Source of the DNA: DATJPW01 sp963752855
GTDB taxonomy: Bacteria > Desulfobacterota > Desulfomonilia > Desulfomonilales > Desulfomonilaceae
DNA length: 64,000 nucleotides
Assembly (NCBI GenBank): GCA_963752855.1
Contig: CAVVZX010000056.1
Span: 110,954 to 174,953, forward strand
Direction: 5' to 3'
This document shows, piece by piece, positions 1 to 9,087 of the stretch (position 1 is the stretch's first letter; each line of letters starts with the position of its first letter). Both the position numbers and the translations under genes were made by a program. The notes under the pieces were generated by a model that was given only the letters and a program-made list of their open reading frames with translations, had not been told where the DNA came from and did no database searches.

Positions 1-1
1 C

Positions 2-1553
2 AAGTTTCTGGCCGCGGTAGTAGCGGCTCTGGTCGCTTCTGTTCTTTTGGTAGTTCTCAAGCTGGTTCCTGTAAAAATGCTCCCCTTTGATAATAAGGGC
101 GAATTTCTCATAGTAGTGGATATGCCGGAAGGGACTACCTTGGAGACGACTGACAGCGTCGCGCGGGATGTCGAATCATATCTGTCTACCGTTAACGAGA
201 TCAGGGATATTGAATCGTACGTCGGGATTGCTTCGCCTATAGATTTCAATGGCATGGTCCGACAGTACTATCTTCAGAAAAGGCAGCAATGTGGCCGATA
301 TCAGAGTCAATCTCCTGGATAAATACGAGCGCTCTTTCCAGAGCCATCCCTTGGCGCTAAGGATCAGGCCTGATATCCAAAAGATAGGTGAAAAGCACGG
401 CGCTAACATTAAGATTGTGGAAGTCCCGCCGGGACCGCCTGTTTTTTCGACCCTGGTGGCCGAGGTCTACGGTCCGCCGGGCGCTTCTTATGATGACCTG
501 ATCGCTCAATCGCAAAAAGTTCGAAAGATCATGGAATCCACAAAGCAGGTTGTGGATGTGGATGATTCGGTTACAGCCCCCCAGATAAAGTACGAATTTG
601 TGGTGGACCGTACCAAGGCCGGCCTGAGCGGGCTTGACGAGGACGCTATTGCTCGCTCCGCGGAAATCTTCCTCGGCGGCAAATCGCCGACCATTCTTCA
701 CAGTGATTTCGAGCGAACCCCACTTGAAGTCAATTTGCGGCTTCCCAGGAATCTGAGGTCCAGGCCGGAAGATATGGGCCCCATTCGCGTCAAGGCCGCG
801 GACGGGTCGATGGTGCCGTTTAACGAGTTGGGGGGTATCAAGGAAACTACGCTCGACAAGACGATCTTTCGGAAAAACATGCAGCGACTGGTTTTTGTCA
901 CGGGCGAAATGGCCGGGCGCAGCCCTGTGAACGCGATACTGGATATCAAGTCATCGCTGAAGGAAGCCAAGATCCCGGACGGATTCAACGTCGAACTGGC
1001 GGGAGAAGGTGAGTGGAAGATCACCCTGGAGGTCTTCCGCGACCTGGGCCTGGCCTTTGCCGGAGCGCTCATATTGATATACATTCTGCTGGTGCAACAG
1101 ACCGCGTCGTTTGTTATTCCGCTGGTTATCATGGCGGCCATCCCGCTCACGATGATCGGCATTCTCCCCGGTTTCGCTATTCTGAACCTGGTTTTTGCTC
1201 ATAATATCGGCTCGTATCCGGATTCAATATTCTTTACAGCCACCGGAATGATAGGGATGATCGCGCTTGCGGGCATTGTGGTGCGGAATTCGATCATCTT
1301 GATCGATTTCATCCATGTGAGAACCGCGGCCGGCGTGGGCCTCGAAGAGGCTATTGTCGAATCCGGCGCGGTCCGGTTCACTCCCATTCTCTTGACCGCG
1401 GGCGCGGCGATCTTCGGTTCCTGGGTGATAACTCTCGATCCTGTATTTTCAGGATTGGCCTGGTCCTTCATATTCGGAGTATTTGCATCCACGGTATTCA
1501 CATTATTGGTGGTCCCAATCATTTATTATCTGATTTACGGCAAGAAAAGCTGA
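2..1553 (+). pseudogene. RND-family efflux transporter permease, C-terminal part, frameshifted
   Basis: Inner-membrane proton-driven efflux pump subunit of the AcrB/CusA superfamily; the N-terminal half lies before the window. Reading starts in frame 2 with a membrane segment (KFLAAVVAALVASVLL) followed by the porter domain. Near 270-280 the frame moves to frame 3: YYL is followed by RKGSNVADIRVN only if one base, probably the C after CTT, is dropped. The rest is intact: the VPPGPPVFSTLVAEVYGP stretch, then the last membrane helices with GMIGMIALAGIVVRNSIILID, ending YGKKS. No partner membrane-fusion protein is visible. The frameshift is either real inactivation or a sequence error. Family assignment is firm; substrate unknown. 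Confidence 0.85.
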
Positions 1554-1644
1554 CAAAGAAGTGTGATAAGCGCTACAGGCATCTGGACTGTCGAAGAAGA
1601 GGCCGCAACTCCCAGGGTGCAACAAAAAACGAATTGAGAGCGCC

Positions 1645-2335
1645 ATGATCTCACGTAAGGTGTCTCAAAAAGACATTCATTCGGGACATACGATCCGGAA
1701 TGGACGAAGCAGCGATTCGTAAGAAATACAACCTCTCCCTAAAAGGCTTGCAGAGTCTTTACGACAAATTGATCGAAGCCGGTCTCTTGGGAAAAGAAAT
1801 CAAGACGCAGCCCCGCAAGCTCAACTTACTCGCTGTTCTCGCGGACATTCGTGGCGGGATGAACCGATCCGACCTCCGGAAAAAGTATGCGCTGACGGAT
1901 GAGACTCTTCGGCAAGTGGTCAAGAAGCTCCTCGCTGCGGAAGGGAAAAGGTCTGCGGATGACGGTCCTGAAACGCTCATCGAGGAGCCTGCTGAATTCC
2001 TTGCAACTCATGAATTCGTGCGACACGAAGTCGATTTTGCCTTGCCGGTGTACGAGGCGGATCGACCCGACATCCTCGGGACGGTAAGGGACGTCTCGGA
2101 GGCAGGCATGAGCGTAACGGGTATCGAGGCTAGCCAGGGGGACATCAAGACCCTGGTCGTCCTTGGGGACGAACTGGGTCAATTCTCTTCCTTTGAATTC
2201 GAGGGCTACTGCCGGTGGGCCTTTACCGATTCACTGGATGGAGCTTGCCTCGCCGGATTCGCCATAGAGAAGATATCGAGGACTGACGCACAGGAACTGC
2301 AAAGACTAGTACGTCTGATCACAACCGGCGGGTAA
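1645..2335 (+). pseudogene. PilZ-like domain protein with duplicated N-terminal HTH-like repeats, 5' frameshift
   Basis: The intact reading frame begins at ATG 1700, but an ATG at 1645 opens MISRKVSQKDI in another frame, and the 1700 frame reads DIRSGM upstream of its ATG. Deleting one base near 1670-1678 joins them. The N-terminus then holds two similar ~40-residue units: DIRSGMDEAAIRKKYNLSLKGLQSL, and later ADIRGGMNRSDLRKKYALTDETLRQV. Both look like small helix-turn-helix repeats. The C-terminus (about residues 115-205 from 1700) resembles a PilZ domain, with VRDVSEAGMSV matching the D/NxSxxG motif; no clear RxxxR c-di-GMP motif is seen. Probably a signalling or regulatory protein. The product from 1700 alone would lack part of the first repeat. 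Confidence 0.65.
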
Positions 2336-2410
2336 CGAACCGGTGAGAAAAGAGTTGGCAGTTGAAGGCATCGGCTCAACGCCACAACGTCGAAACAGTG
2401 GAGGTCTAGA

Positions 2411-2629
2411 ATGCAAGTTTATACATACTCAGAAGCGCGGCAAAAACTTGCTAAGGTCCTTGAACAAGCGGAAAGCACAGGCAAAGTGCTAATCCGAAGA
2501 AAGGACGGCAGGACCTTCGCCTTGATTCCGGAAAAGATCGCCTCTTCTCCTTTAGATGTTCCAACGATTAAAGCGAATATTACCACGCAAGAAATAGTGG
2601 ACATTATTCGAGAAGCAAGGGAAAGGTAG
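2411..2629 (+). CDS. Phd/YefM-family antitoxin, orphan
   Basis: 72 residues with the Phd/YefM fold: the N-terminal segment MQVYTYSEARQKLAKVLEQAE is the DNA-binding dimer part, followed by VLIRRKDGRTFALIPE, typical of the family. A strong ribosome site (GGAGG) sits about 9 bases before the ATG. These antitoxins normally repress their own operon and neutralise a RelE or Doc toxin encoded next to them. Here the next gene downstream is on the opposite strand and encodes a DUF805 membrane protein, and no toxin-sized frame follows, so it appears to be an orphan antitoxin. It could still act on a toxin elsewhere. Confidence 0.85.
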   Translation: MQVYTYSEARQKLAKVLEQAESTGKVLIRRKDGRTFALIPEKIASSPLDVPTIKANITTQEIVDIIREARER

Positions 2630-2667
2630 ACCCCGGCGCTGACAGATCCTTGCTTTGAAATCTTCCC

Positions 2668-3033
2668 TCAAGCCATCGCCAATTCCGCGCCTTCCTTTGG
2701 GTTTGGCCCGTATTGGTTGGTACCGGGCTGGCTGTCTTGCGCCGCAAAGATAATGAAAATTATCCAGCCGATGAGCGGAATCAGATTAATAAGATACCAC
2801 CAGCCGCTGCGATCGGTGTCGTGCAGCCTGCGAACCGCTACGGCAATCCCGGGAATCAGCACCCCCAGACCGTACAAACCGCCGAGCACACCACCCGTGC
2901 CAAGAAGGCCTTCGATCGCGGCAAGCACGAGAGTGATTATGAAGTTAATCAGGACGAACATCCAGAATTCGGTCCGTCGTGCGCGTCCGCTGAATACCGC
3001 ATACTTCCTGAGTACTCCCAGATACCACTGCAT
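2668..3033 (-). CDS. DUF805 family small membrane protein
   Basis: 121 residues matching the DUF805 family (YhaH/YhaI-like inner-membrane proteins of unknown function). It starts MQWYLGVLRKYAVFSGRARR, has the family signature of an aromatic/basic N-terminus followed by RTEFW, then three to four hydrophobic helices (about residues 28-45, 50-66, 80-98), the conserved AVAVRRLHDTDRSGWW and the C-terminal PGTNQYGPNP. Length is normal. It stands alone, tail-to-tail with the Phd-like antitoxin. The family is sure; the role is unknown. Confidence 0.9.
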   Translation of the reverse strand: MQWYLGVLRKYAVFSGRARRTEFWMFVLINFIITLVLAAIEGLLGTGGVLGGLYGLGVLIPGIAVAVRRLHDTDRSGWWYLINLIPLIGWIIFIIFAAQDSQPGTNQYGPNPKEGAELAMA

Positions 3034-3165
3034 GTTCTCCCCCTGTGGCGCCTCCTACATGGTTTAACATATCCGAAGTCTTGCTTAAATCAGCTATGAT
3101 TTCAACATATATTTATCAAGGATTAACTCGCAGACAGGGTTGCGGAAATCCGGCCAAGTGTTTAG

Positions 3166-3177
3166 CTAATTAATTAG
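3166..3177. promoter_or_regulatory. Palindrome CTAATTAATTAG upstream of ferritin
   Basis: A perfect 12-bp palindrome in an A+T-rich stretch about 110 bases before the ferritin start. It could be an operator for ferritin or for the divergent DUF805 gene. It does not match the Fur consensus. Role inferred from position only. Confidence 0.25.
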
Positions 3178-3286
3178 GCTTTGTGGTGGAAGACGGCGGG
3201 CCTACGGATTTTTTACAATGACTTTTGAAGATCACATTTGATCCCAACTCGGTTGCGGGAAATTTCTAATTGAAAGGAGTCCCCAC

Positions 3287-3802
3287 TTGATCAACGACAG
3301 AATCCAAGAAGCCTTTAACAAGCAGATCAACGCGGAACTTTATTCCGCGTATCTTTACCTCGCCATGGCCGCGTATTTTGAATCCGTCAATCTTCGAGGT
3401 TTCGCCAACTGGATGCGTTGCCAGGTTCAGGAGGAGATCGTTCATGCAATAAAATTCAACGACTTTATTGTTGGGCGAGGCGGTAGAGTGACTCTGATGC
3501 CGATAGAAGGGCCTCCCACAACCTGGGCGTCGCCGCTGAACGCGTTTGAGGACGCATATCGGCACGAGCAAAAGGTGACGGGTCTGATAAATGATCTGGT
3601 AAACCTTGCCATGGAAGAAAGAGACCATGCTTCCAATGCGTTTTTGCAGTGGTTTGTAACCGAACAGGTGGAAGAAGAGGCTTCCGCGGACGGCGTTGTC
3701 CAAAAACTCAAGCTGGCTGGCGATCAGGGAGGCGGATTGTTCATGATCGATCAGGAGTTGGCCGCACGGGTTTTCACAATGCCCGTTGCGCAGGGAGAAT
3801 AG
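3287..3802 (+). CDS. ftnA: Ferritin, FtnA-type iron storage protein
   Basis: 171 residues, normal bacterial ferritin length. It oxidises Fe(II) and stores iron in a 24-mer cytoplasmic cage. Ferroxidase ligands are in place: Glu17, Tyr24, Glu50 and His53, with the fourth-helix Glu in NLAMEERDHASN. It starts with TTG at 3287, 7 bases after GAAAGGAGT; no ATG fits the alignment. A rubrerythrin-like diiron protein follows about 170 bases downstream, suggesting an iron/oxidative-stress locus typical of strict anaerobes. The function is secure; the symbol is by family similarity. Confidence 0.93.
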   Translation: MINDRIQEAFNKQINAELYSAYLYLAMAAYFESVNLRGFANWMRCQVQEEIVHAIKFNDFIVGRGGRVTLMPIEGPPTTWASPLNAFEDAYRHEQKVTGLINDLVNLAMEERDHASNAFLQWFVTEQVEEEASADGVVQKLKLAGDQGGGLFMIDQELAARVFTMPVAQGE

Positions 3803-3881
3803 AAGATATTGTTTTGCGGCAGGCGACGAGCTAATTATGGGACTTTCAAGTATATTGAGCAGAAAAGAAATGATTTGCTGG

Positions 3882-3930
3882 GACGGGCATCTTGCCCGTC
3901 ATTGCCAAATAGACAGGCTAGAAGCCTGTC
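3882..3930. repeat. Paired-hairpin intergenic repeat
   Basis: Two perfect hairpins with 3-base loops: GACGGGCA-TCT-TGCCCGTC and GACAGGCT-AGA-AGCCTGTC, separated by 11 bases. The same architecture recurs at 4575, 6888, 12004 and elsewhere with different arm sequences. REP-like family; function unknown. Confidence 0.8.
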
Positions 3931-3976
3931 CCCCCAATCAAAGTCTGTAATTACCGGTTTTCCAGGGAGGACGAAA

Positions 3977-4510
3977 ATGGTAAACGTTTGTGACCGATCC
4001 ATGCAGTGGTTGGCGACAGCCATGGAAAAGGAACAGTCAGGCTGGGATTTTTATAAGAATGCCGCTGAGAAGTGCGCCACCGCGATGGGGAAAGAGCTGT
4101 TCCGCAAGCTGATGGCCGATGAAGGCATCCATATGCAGCGTGTGAAGCAGATTTACGATGCTCTGTACAATCGGAAGGTCTGGTCCCAGGACTGGATGGC
4201 CTGCAAGACTGAAAATCCGGATCTTCGACAACTTATCCGAGACAGAATCGAAAAATTAGCGCCTCAGGTGAAACCTGAATCCAGCGATCTGGACGCCATT
4301 GAGACCGGCCTGGGGATGGAACAGGGCTCCATCGATTTCTATGAAGACCAGCTCAAACTTGCCACCGATCCCCTGGAAAAGGAATTCCTGGACCTCATCC
4401 TCCGGGAAGAACGCGGTCATTTTGTAGCTCTGAAAGATCTCAAGCTGTTTTTTACGAACCCGGAATCGTGGTATTATGAAAAAGAGCGCCAGCACGTGGA
4501 TGGCGCGTGA
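3977..4510 (+). CDS. Rubrerythrin-like diiron (ferritin-like) protein
   Basis: 177 residues from the ATG at 3977, chosen because AGGGAGG lies 7 bases upstream and the open frame before it is a hairpin repeat. A four-helix diiron protein: two pairs of iron-ligand motifs are visible, MEKEQSGWDFYKNAAEK with DEGIHMQRV, and GMEQGSIDFYEDQ with REERGHFVAL (E...ExxH twice). The rubredoxin domain of classical rubrerythrin is absent. Probably a peroxide-reducing or iron-handling cytoplasmic protein in an anaerobe, consistent with ferritin upstream. The exact activity is not shown by the sequence. Confidence 0.85.
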   Translation: MVNVCDRSMQWLATAMEKEQSGWDFYKNAAEKCATAMGKELFRKLMADEGIHMQRVKQIYDALYNRKVWSQDWMACKTENPDLRQLIRDRIEKLAPQVKPESSDLDAIETGLGMEQGSIDFYEDQLKLATDPLEKEFLDLILREERGHFVALKDLKLFFTNPESWYYEKERQHVDGA

Positions 4511-4574
4511 GACGATCGTTTGGGTTCAAGAAGCGAAGCATATACAATTTGCTTCTGCGAGGAGTGAATGGTAG

Positions 4575-4622
4575 GACAGGCGTCTCGCCTGTCTATTAGG
4601 AATGACCGGCAAGATGCCGGTC
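4575..4622. repeat. Paired-hairpin intergenic repeat
   Basis: Hairpins GACAGGCG-TCT-CGCCTGTC (4575-4593) and GACCGGCA-AGA-TGCCGGTC (4604-4622), 10 bases apart. This is the same two-stem, 3-base-loop plan as the copy at 3882. Further G+C-rich inverted fragments continue to about 4700. An open frame across this stretch is judged non-coding. Confidence 0.8.
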
Positions 4623-4821
4623 CCACTGGGAACCTTTCCCATCCCCGGACTTATGCTGGTAGCGACCGGTCCCTCGTAGAACGCGGGATGCCGGTCGATT
4701 ATGTTTGGCGCTGCCAGGGCCTCCGGCGCCCACCAGTTGAGGAATCGGGAGGTCGCTTTTCCCGCGTTTCGAGGGGCCGAAAGAGATGACTTCCAATTCC
4801 CCAGGCAAATGAATCGTCACC

Positions 4822-5376
4822 TTGAAAAATGATCGTGAAAAATGGAATAGGCGGTACGCTGATGAGCCAAGCGATATCCCAGCGCCTGATCCTTTTCTTG
4901 CGCAGCACAGCAATTTGCTGAAATCCGGCCGAGCCCTGGACCTTGCTTGTGGTCGCGGCGGTAACTCCATATTCCTGGCTGAAGCCGGGTACGCTGTGGA
5001 TGCGATAGACATCAGCGACACAGCTCTTTCAAGACTGAAAGTCTATGCCGACCAACGAAGACTCAATATTCGGTGTATAATCGCGGACCTGGATGACTTC
5101 TCGCTACCAACGGCGTGCTACGACCTCGTGGCGGTGTTTTACTTCTTTTCCGAGCCGCTGTTATCATCCATAAAAGATGCTCTCAAGCGCGACGGCCTGT
5201 TGTTTTACGCCACGTACAACAAGAGGCATACCAGCGTGCAGCCGGGCTTCAATCCGGACTATCTGGTGGAACCCGACGCGCTGGGTCGATATTTCAGCGA
5301 TTTCGAGATATTGATTAATGAACCGGACGCCGGACCGGAACGGAATATATCGAGGCTTGTAGGGAGGAAACGTTGA
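4822..5376 (+). CDS. Class I SAM-dependent methyltransferase, TehB-like
   Basis: 184 residues with a Rossmann methyltransferase fold. Motif I is LDLACGRGGNSIF (about residues 39-51), followed by the acidic DAIDIS that binds the SAM ribose and IIADLDDFSLP (motif II region). It resembles small TehB/thiopurine-type methyltransferases whose substrates are often metalloid oxyanions or small molecules. Start is TTG at 4822; the only upstream in-frame codons before a stop are not initiators. It stands alone between two repeat blocks. Enzyme class is secure; substrate unknown. Confidence 0.85.
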   Translation: MKNDREKWNRRYADEPSDIPAPDPFLAQHSNLLKSGRALDLACGRGGNSIFLAEAGYAVDAIDISDTALSRLKVYADQRRLNIRCIIADLDDFSLPTACYDLVAVFYFFSEPLLSSIKDALKRDGLLFYATYNKRHTSVQPGFNPDYLVEPDALGRYFSDFEILINEPDAGPERNISRLVGRKR

Positions 5377-5383
5377 ATCGGGC

Positions 5384-5600
5384 GCTCTCGTTCCCAGGCT
5401 CTGCCTGGGAACGCTTTTCCCGGAGGCTCCGCCTCCATAGTCAAGTTGAATGAACCACGTTTTCCGGGCAGGGCCCGAAGATGTGGGTTCCCATACGAAG
5501 CCTGGGAACCAGGTCTCAATTTTTGGTATGTATAACGTAGGGGCGCAATTCATTGCGCCCGATAAGAGGGCGTGATGAATCACGCGCCGTACCCGGTTGC
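5384..5600. repeat. Composite hairpin-rich intergenic repeat block
   Basis: Contains CGTTCCCAGGC / GCCTGGGAACG arms near 5388-5415, GGAGGCTCCGCCTCC (about 5420-5436), and GGGCGCAATTCATTGCGCCC (about 5541-5560), plus a degenerate copy of the first unit near 5490-5510. No gene is seen. It abuts the next gene's start, which explains the false N-terminal extension there. Confidence 0.75.
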
Positions 5601-5603
5601 ACA

Positions 5604-6833
5604 ATGATCAGCCCATTGGATGGAGTAAGAATCGCCGTAGGCGCCCTGAGAGTGAACGTGATGCGTTCTCTTCTGACCATGCTGGGTATAATCATAGGGG
5701 TTGGCGCTGTTATTGTCATGGTCGCCGTGGGCGCAGGCGCCAGAGAAATGATTGGCGCGCAGATCCGTTCTATCGGCAGCAATCTGATCCTGGTTCTCCC
5801 CGGGGCGTCAACTCAGACCGGAGCGCGGCTCGGCGCGGCAACGGTGCACACCTTGAGAGCTTCAGACGCCGAAGCTATAGGTAAAGAACTTCTCGCTGTA
5901 AAGTTAGCCGCTCCGGTCTGGGGCCAGGCTACTCAAGTGGTTTATGGTAATCGAAACTGGCAAACTCGAGTCACCGGCACTACAAAGGATTATTTCGGTG
6001 TAAGAGAGTGGACGATGCAGTCCGGCCGGCTCTTTAGTCCTGAGGAAGAACAACGGGCGGCCAAAGTCTGTATAGTCGGCCAGACCGTCCTCGAAAACAT
6101 CATGTCCGATACGTACGCGTTGGGGAAGCTCTTGCGGATCAAAAGCGTGCCTTTTACCGTAATTGGAGTGCTCGAAAGAAAAGGGCAGTCCCCGAGGGGA
6201 GACGATCAGGATGACGCGATATTTGTCCCTCTGAAAACAGCGCAGAACAGACTTTTCGGTTCTCCCTTCCCGGATGAAATAGGCGCGATACTCGTCCAGT
6301 CAAAGGAAATCCCACTCATTCCCCTGGCCGAAAGGCAAATAGACGAACTACTAACGCGGCGACACAAAATCGGGCGATTTCAGGAAAAAGACTTCACTAT
6401 CCGCAATCTTACTGAAATCCTGGAAACTGCTCAGAAAACCTTGAACATAATGACCTCGCTTCTTGGGGCTATCGCTGCGATCTCGCTGCTGGTAGGCGGG
6501 ATCGGCATTATGAATATCATGCTCGTCTCAGTAACCGAGCGTACTCGCGAGATCGGTATCCGTATGGCGGTCGGCGCAAAATCCTGGGACATCCTCATGC
6601 AATTTCTGATAGAAGCCGTAGTGCTCTCAATGATGGGCGGGTTTATGGGCATCCTTCTAGGAATGGCCGGTTCGTACGTGTTTGCGAGGGCCAGTGGATG
6701 GCCTGCCTTGATCAATCCGCTTGCCGTAGCGGTTGCGATTTTGTTTTCCGCGGCAGTCGGGGTATTCTTTGGTTTTTATCCCGCATTTAAAGCATCCAAA
6801 CTTCATCCCATCGAAGCGTTAAGATACGAGTGA
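5604..6833 (+). CDS. MacB/FtsX-type ABC transporter permease, orphan
   Basis: 409 residues from the ATG at 5604; codons before it belong to a hairpin repeat. Layout is that of MacB-family permeases: a first helix at about residues 20-45 (SLLTMLGIIIGVGAVIVMVAVG), a periplasmic MacB_PCD domain to about residue 270, then three helices with the FtsX signature VGGIGIMNIMLVSVTERTREIGIRMAVGA and a C-terminal FKASKLHPIEALRYE. It should work with a cytoplasmic ATPase and usually a membrane-fusion protein to export peptides or lipids. Neither lies next to it here. Family secure; substrate unknown. Confidence 0.92.
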   Translation: MISPLDGVRIAVGALRVNVMRSLLTMLGIIIGVGAVIVMVAVGAGAREMIGAQIRSIGSNLILVLPGASTQTGARLGAATVHTLRASDAEAIGKELLAVKLAAPVWGQATQVVYGNRNWQTRVTGTTKDYFGVREWTMQSGRLFSPEEEQRAAKVCIVGQTVLENIMSDTYALGKLLRIKSVPFTVIGVLERKGQSPRGDDQDDAIFVPLKTAQNRLFGSPFPDEIGAILVQSKEIPLIPLAERQIDELLTRRHKIGRFQEKDFTIRNLTEILETAQKTLNIMTSLLGAIAAISLLVGGIGIMNIMLVSVTERTREIGIRMAVGAKSWDILMQFLIEAVVLSMMGGFMGILLGMAGSYVFARASGWPALINPLAVAVAILFSAAVGVFFGFYPAFKASKLHPIEALRYE

Positions 6834-6887
6834 ACATTGGCGCTCGATGGTCGTAACCATATAATTTCTGCGGGCAAAGCCTATCTT

Positions 6888-6957
6888 TGTGGGGCAGGCT
6901 TTCCAGCCTGCCATGATTGGAACTTTACGACAGGCAGGCTAGAAAGCCTGCCCCACA
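6888..6957. repeat. Long inverted intergenic repeat
   Basis: Outer 15-bp arms TGTGGGGCAGGCTTT (6888-6902) and AAAGCCTGCCCCACA (6943-6957) are exact complements, with nested shorter arms (CCAGCCTGCC / GGCAGGCTAG). Same family as the other hairpin repeats. The following 290 bases to the next gene hold no recognisable gene. Confidence 0.8.
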
Positions 6958-7247
6958 GGTGAATACCACTCCAAGATATTTCTCTGCGCTCTGCGTTCCC
7001 CGCGGTGAATAGTATTCTACTCTTGCTCCCGGAAAGTGTTTGCTATAAAGAGAGCACTTGAGATATAGAATTGGGTTTTCAAAAATTTGGGTCCCGAAGC
7101 TTAATTGAGATCGCTTCAAAGAGAGGGCTAGCGCATCGGCGGGAACCGCAGGCTGACATACTGGTCTCTTTAGAAGAGAATGTTTAAAATATGCTGAAAA
7201 GATTTTGGGGACGTGAGGCGCTTCAAGCGCCGGGGCGGAAGAAGTAA

Positions 7248-9065
7248 ATGTATATACTTGGAATATCGGCCTTTTATCATGACAGCGCCGCTTGCTTGAT
7301 CAAGGATGGAGTTATTGTTGCGGCAATGCAGCAAGAGCGCTTCTCTCGTGTGAAGCACGATCATCGTTTTCCACATGAGTCCGTGGAGTGGTGCCTGAAG
7401 GAGGCCGGAATTACGGCCAAGGACTTGGATTACGTAGTATTTTACGACAAACCCATCCTGAAATTTGAGAGGCTGCTGGAGACTTACTTGTCTTTTGTCC
7501 CCAAAGGTTGGGCATCGTTCCTGATGGCTATGCCTCTCTGGTTGAAACAAAAATTGCATATCCCGGACTTGATTCGCAAAAGCCTTGGCTATGACGGCAA
7601 ACTCTATTTCCCGGAGCATCATGAAGCTCATGCCGCTGCCGCGTTTTTCCCTTCACCCTTTCGACGCGCGGCTTTTTTGACTATGGACGGAGTGGGCGAA
7701 TGGACTACCACCAGCTTCGGGGTCGGCGAAGGTAATAAGGTCCGCCTGGACTATGAGATCAAGTTTCCGCATTCGCTGGGTCTACTTTATTCGGCCTTCA
7801 CCTACTTTACGGGTTTCAAGGTAAATTCCGGGGAATACAAGGTCATGGGCCTTGCTCCTTACGGTGAGCCCAAATACGTGGATGCGATTATGAAGGAGCT
7901 GATAGACGTCAAAGAAGATGGTTCCTTCAAGTTGAATATGGATTACTTCACCTATCCGTACGGTCTGACCATGACAGGCCGAAAATTTGAGAAGCTCTTC
8001 GGAGGCCCAGCGAGAAAGCCCGAGAGCAAACTGACCCAGCGTGAAATGGATTTGGCCAGATCGGTCCAGGTGGTTACGGAAGAAGTGATGCTGCGCTCAG
8101 CTCGTCACATTCACAAGTTAACAGGCGAGAAATACCTGTGCCTGGCGGGCGGTGTTGCGCTCAATTGCGTAGGAAACGGACGCATTCTGAGAGAAAGCCC
8201 TTTTGAAGATATCTGGATTCAGCCGGCCGCGGGTGATGCAGGAGGGGCTTTGGGCGCGGCTTTGTTTGCATGGCATCAATTGCTCGATAATGAAAGGATC
8301 GCGGACGACGTCAATGATTCACAGACCGGCTCGTTCCTCGGTCCGTCGTATAGCGATGAAGAGATTAAGCAATTCCTTGATTCCCACGGGTATCCGTACA
8401 ACCATGTGGCTGACGGGGACTTGACCGCTGCGGTAGCTGACCTGATTTCACAGGGCAAAGTGATCGGGTGGTTTCAAGGTAGGATGGAATTCGGTCCTCG
8501 GGCGCTGGGGTCGCGGTCCATCATCGGAGACGCCCGCAATCCGGAGATGCAGGCCCAGATGAACCTGAAGATCAAATACCGAGAAAGCTTTAGACCGTTT
8601 GCTCCCTCGGTCTTGATAGAAGAAGTCGATCATTTTTTTGAGCTGGATAGACCTTCGCCGTACATGTTGCTTGTGGCTTATGTGGATGAGAACAGAAGGC
8701 GGAAAATGTCCACTGAAGAGGACCGCCTTTGGGGAATCGATAAACTTAACGTCGTCCGTTCGGAAATCCCGGCCATTACTCACGTTGATTATTCCGCTCG
8801 CATCCAGACCGTCCACAAAGAAACAAATCCGTTGTACCACGAGCTGATAAAGAAGTTTCAGGACAAAACAGGGTGCCCGATAATAGTGAACACATCGTTC
8901 AATGTTCGAGGCGAGCCCATCGTGATGAGCCCGGAACACGCTTATTTGTGCTTCATGCGCACGGAAATGGATTACCTGGCGCTTGGGCGGTTCATCTTGG
9001 ACAAGAAGAACCAGCCTGAGTTAAAGGATGACAAGGACTGGAGAAAAGAATTCGAGCTTGATTAG
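7248..9065 (+). CDS. Carbamoyltransferase, NodU/CmcH/TobZ family
   Basis: 605 residues, full length. The family transfers a carbamoyl group from carbamoyl phosphate (via carbamoyl-AMP) to a hydroxyl on a sugar or antibiotic. The N-terminal Kae1-like ATPase-fold domain shows GISAFYHDSAACLI, the histidine-rich PEHHEAHAAAAFFPSPF and TMDGVGEW; LAGGVALNCVGNGRI follows near residue 300. The C-terminal carbamoyltransferase domain includes MEFGPRALGSRSIIGDAR and VNTSFNVRGEPIV. It leads a run with an SxtJ-like protein, a DUF5989 mini-protein and an SGNH-like protein, suggesting modification of a surface glycan or lipid. Enzyme class firm; acceptor unknown. Confidence 0.93.
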   Translation: MYILGISAFYHDSAACLIKDGVIVAAMQQERFSRVKHDHRFPHESVEWCLKEAGITAKDLDYVVFYDKPILKFERLLETYLSFVPKGWASFLMAMPLWLKQKLHIPDLIRKSLGYDGKLYFPEHHEAHAAAAFFPSPFRRAAFLTMDGVGEWTTTSFGVGEGNKVRLDYEIKFPHSLGLLYSAFTYFTGFKVNSGEYKVMGLAPYGEPKYVDAIMKELIDVKEDGSFKLNMDYFTYPYGLTMTGRKFEKLFGGPARKPESKLTQREMDLARSVQVVTEEVMLRSARHIHKLTGEKYLCLAGGVALNCVGNGRILRESPFEDIWIQPAAGDAGGALGAALFAWHQLLDNERIADDVNDSQTGSFLGPSYSDEEIKQFLDSHGYPYNHVADGDLTAAVADLISQGKVIGWFQGRMEFGPRALGSRSIIGDARNPEMQAQMNLKIKYRESFRPFAPSVLIEEVDHFFELDRPSPYMLLVAYVDENRRRKMSTEEDRLWGIDKLNVVRSEIPAITHVDYSARIQTVHKETNPLYHELIKKFQDKTGCPIIVNTSFNVRGEPIVMSPEHAYLCFMRTEMDYLALGRFILDKKNQPELKDDKDWRKEFELD

Positions 9066-9087
9066 TTGAGGGGAACCGTACGCAGCA

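Noticed and set aside
249..322. Separate small gene in the overlap of the two RND frames
   Set aside because: Both frames are parts of one RND permease; the overlap is the frameshift zone.
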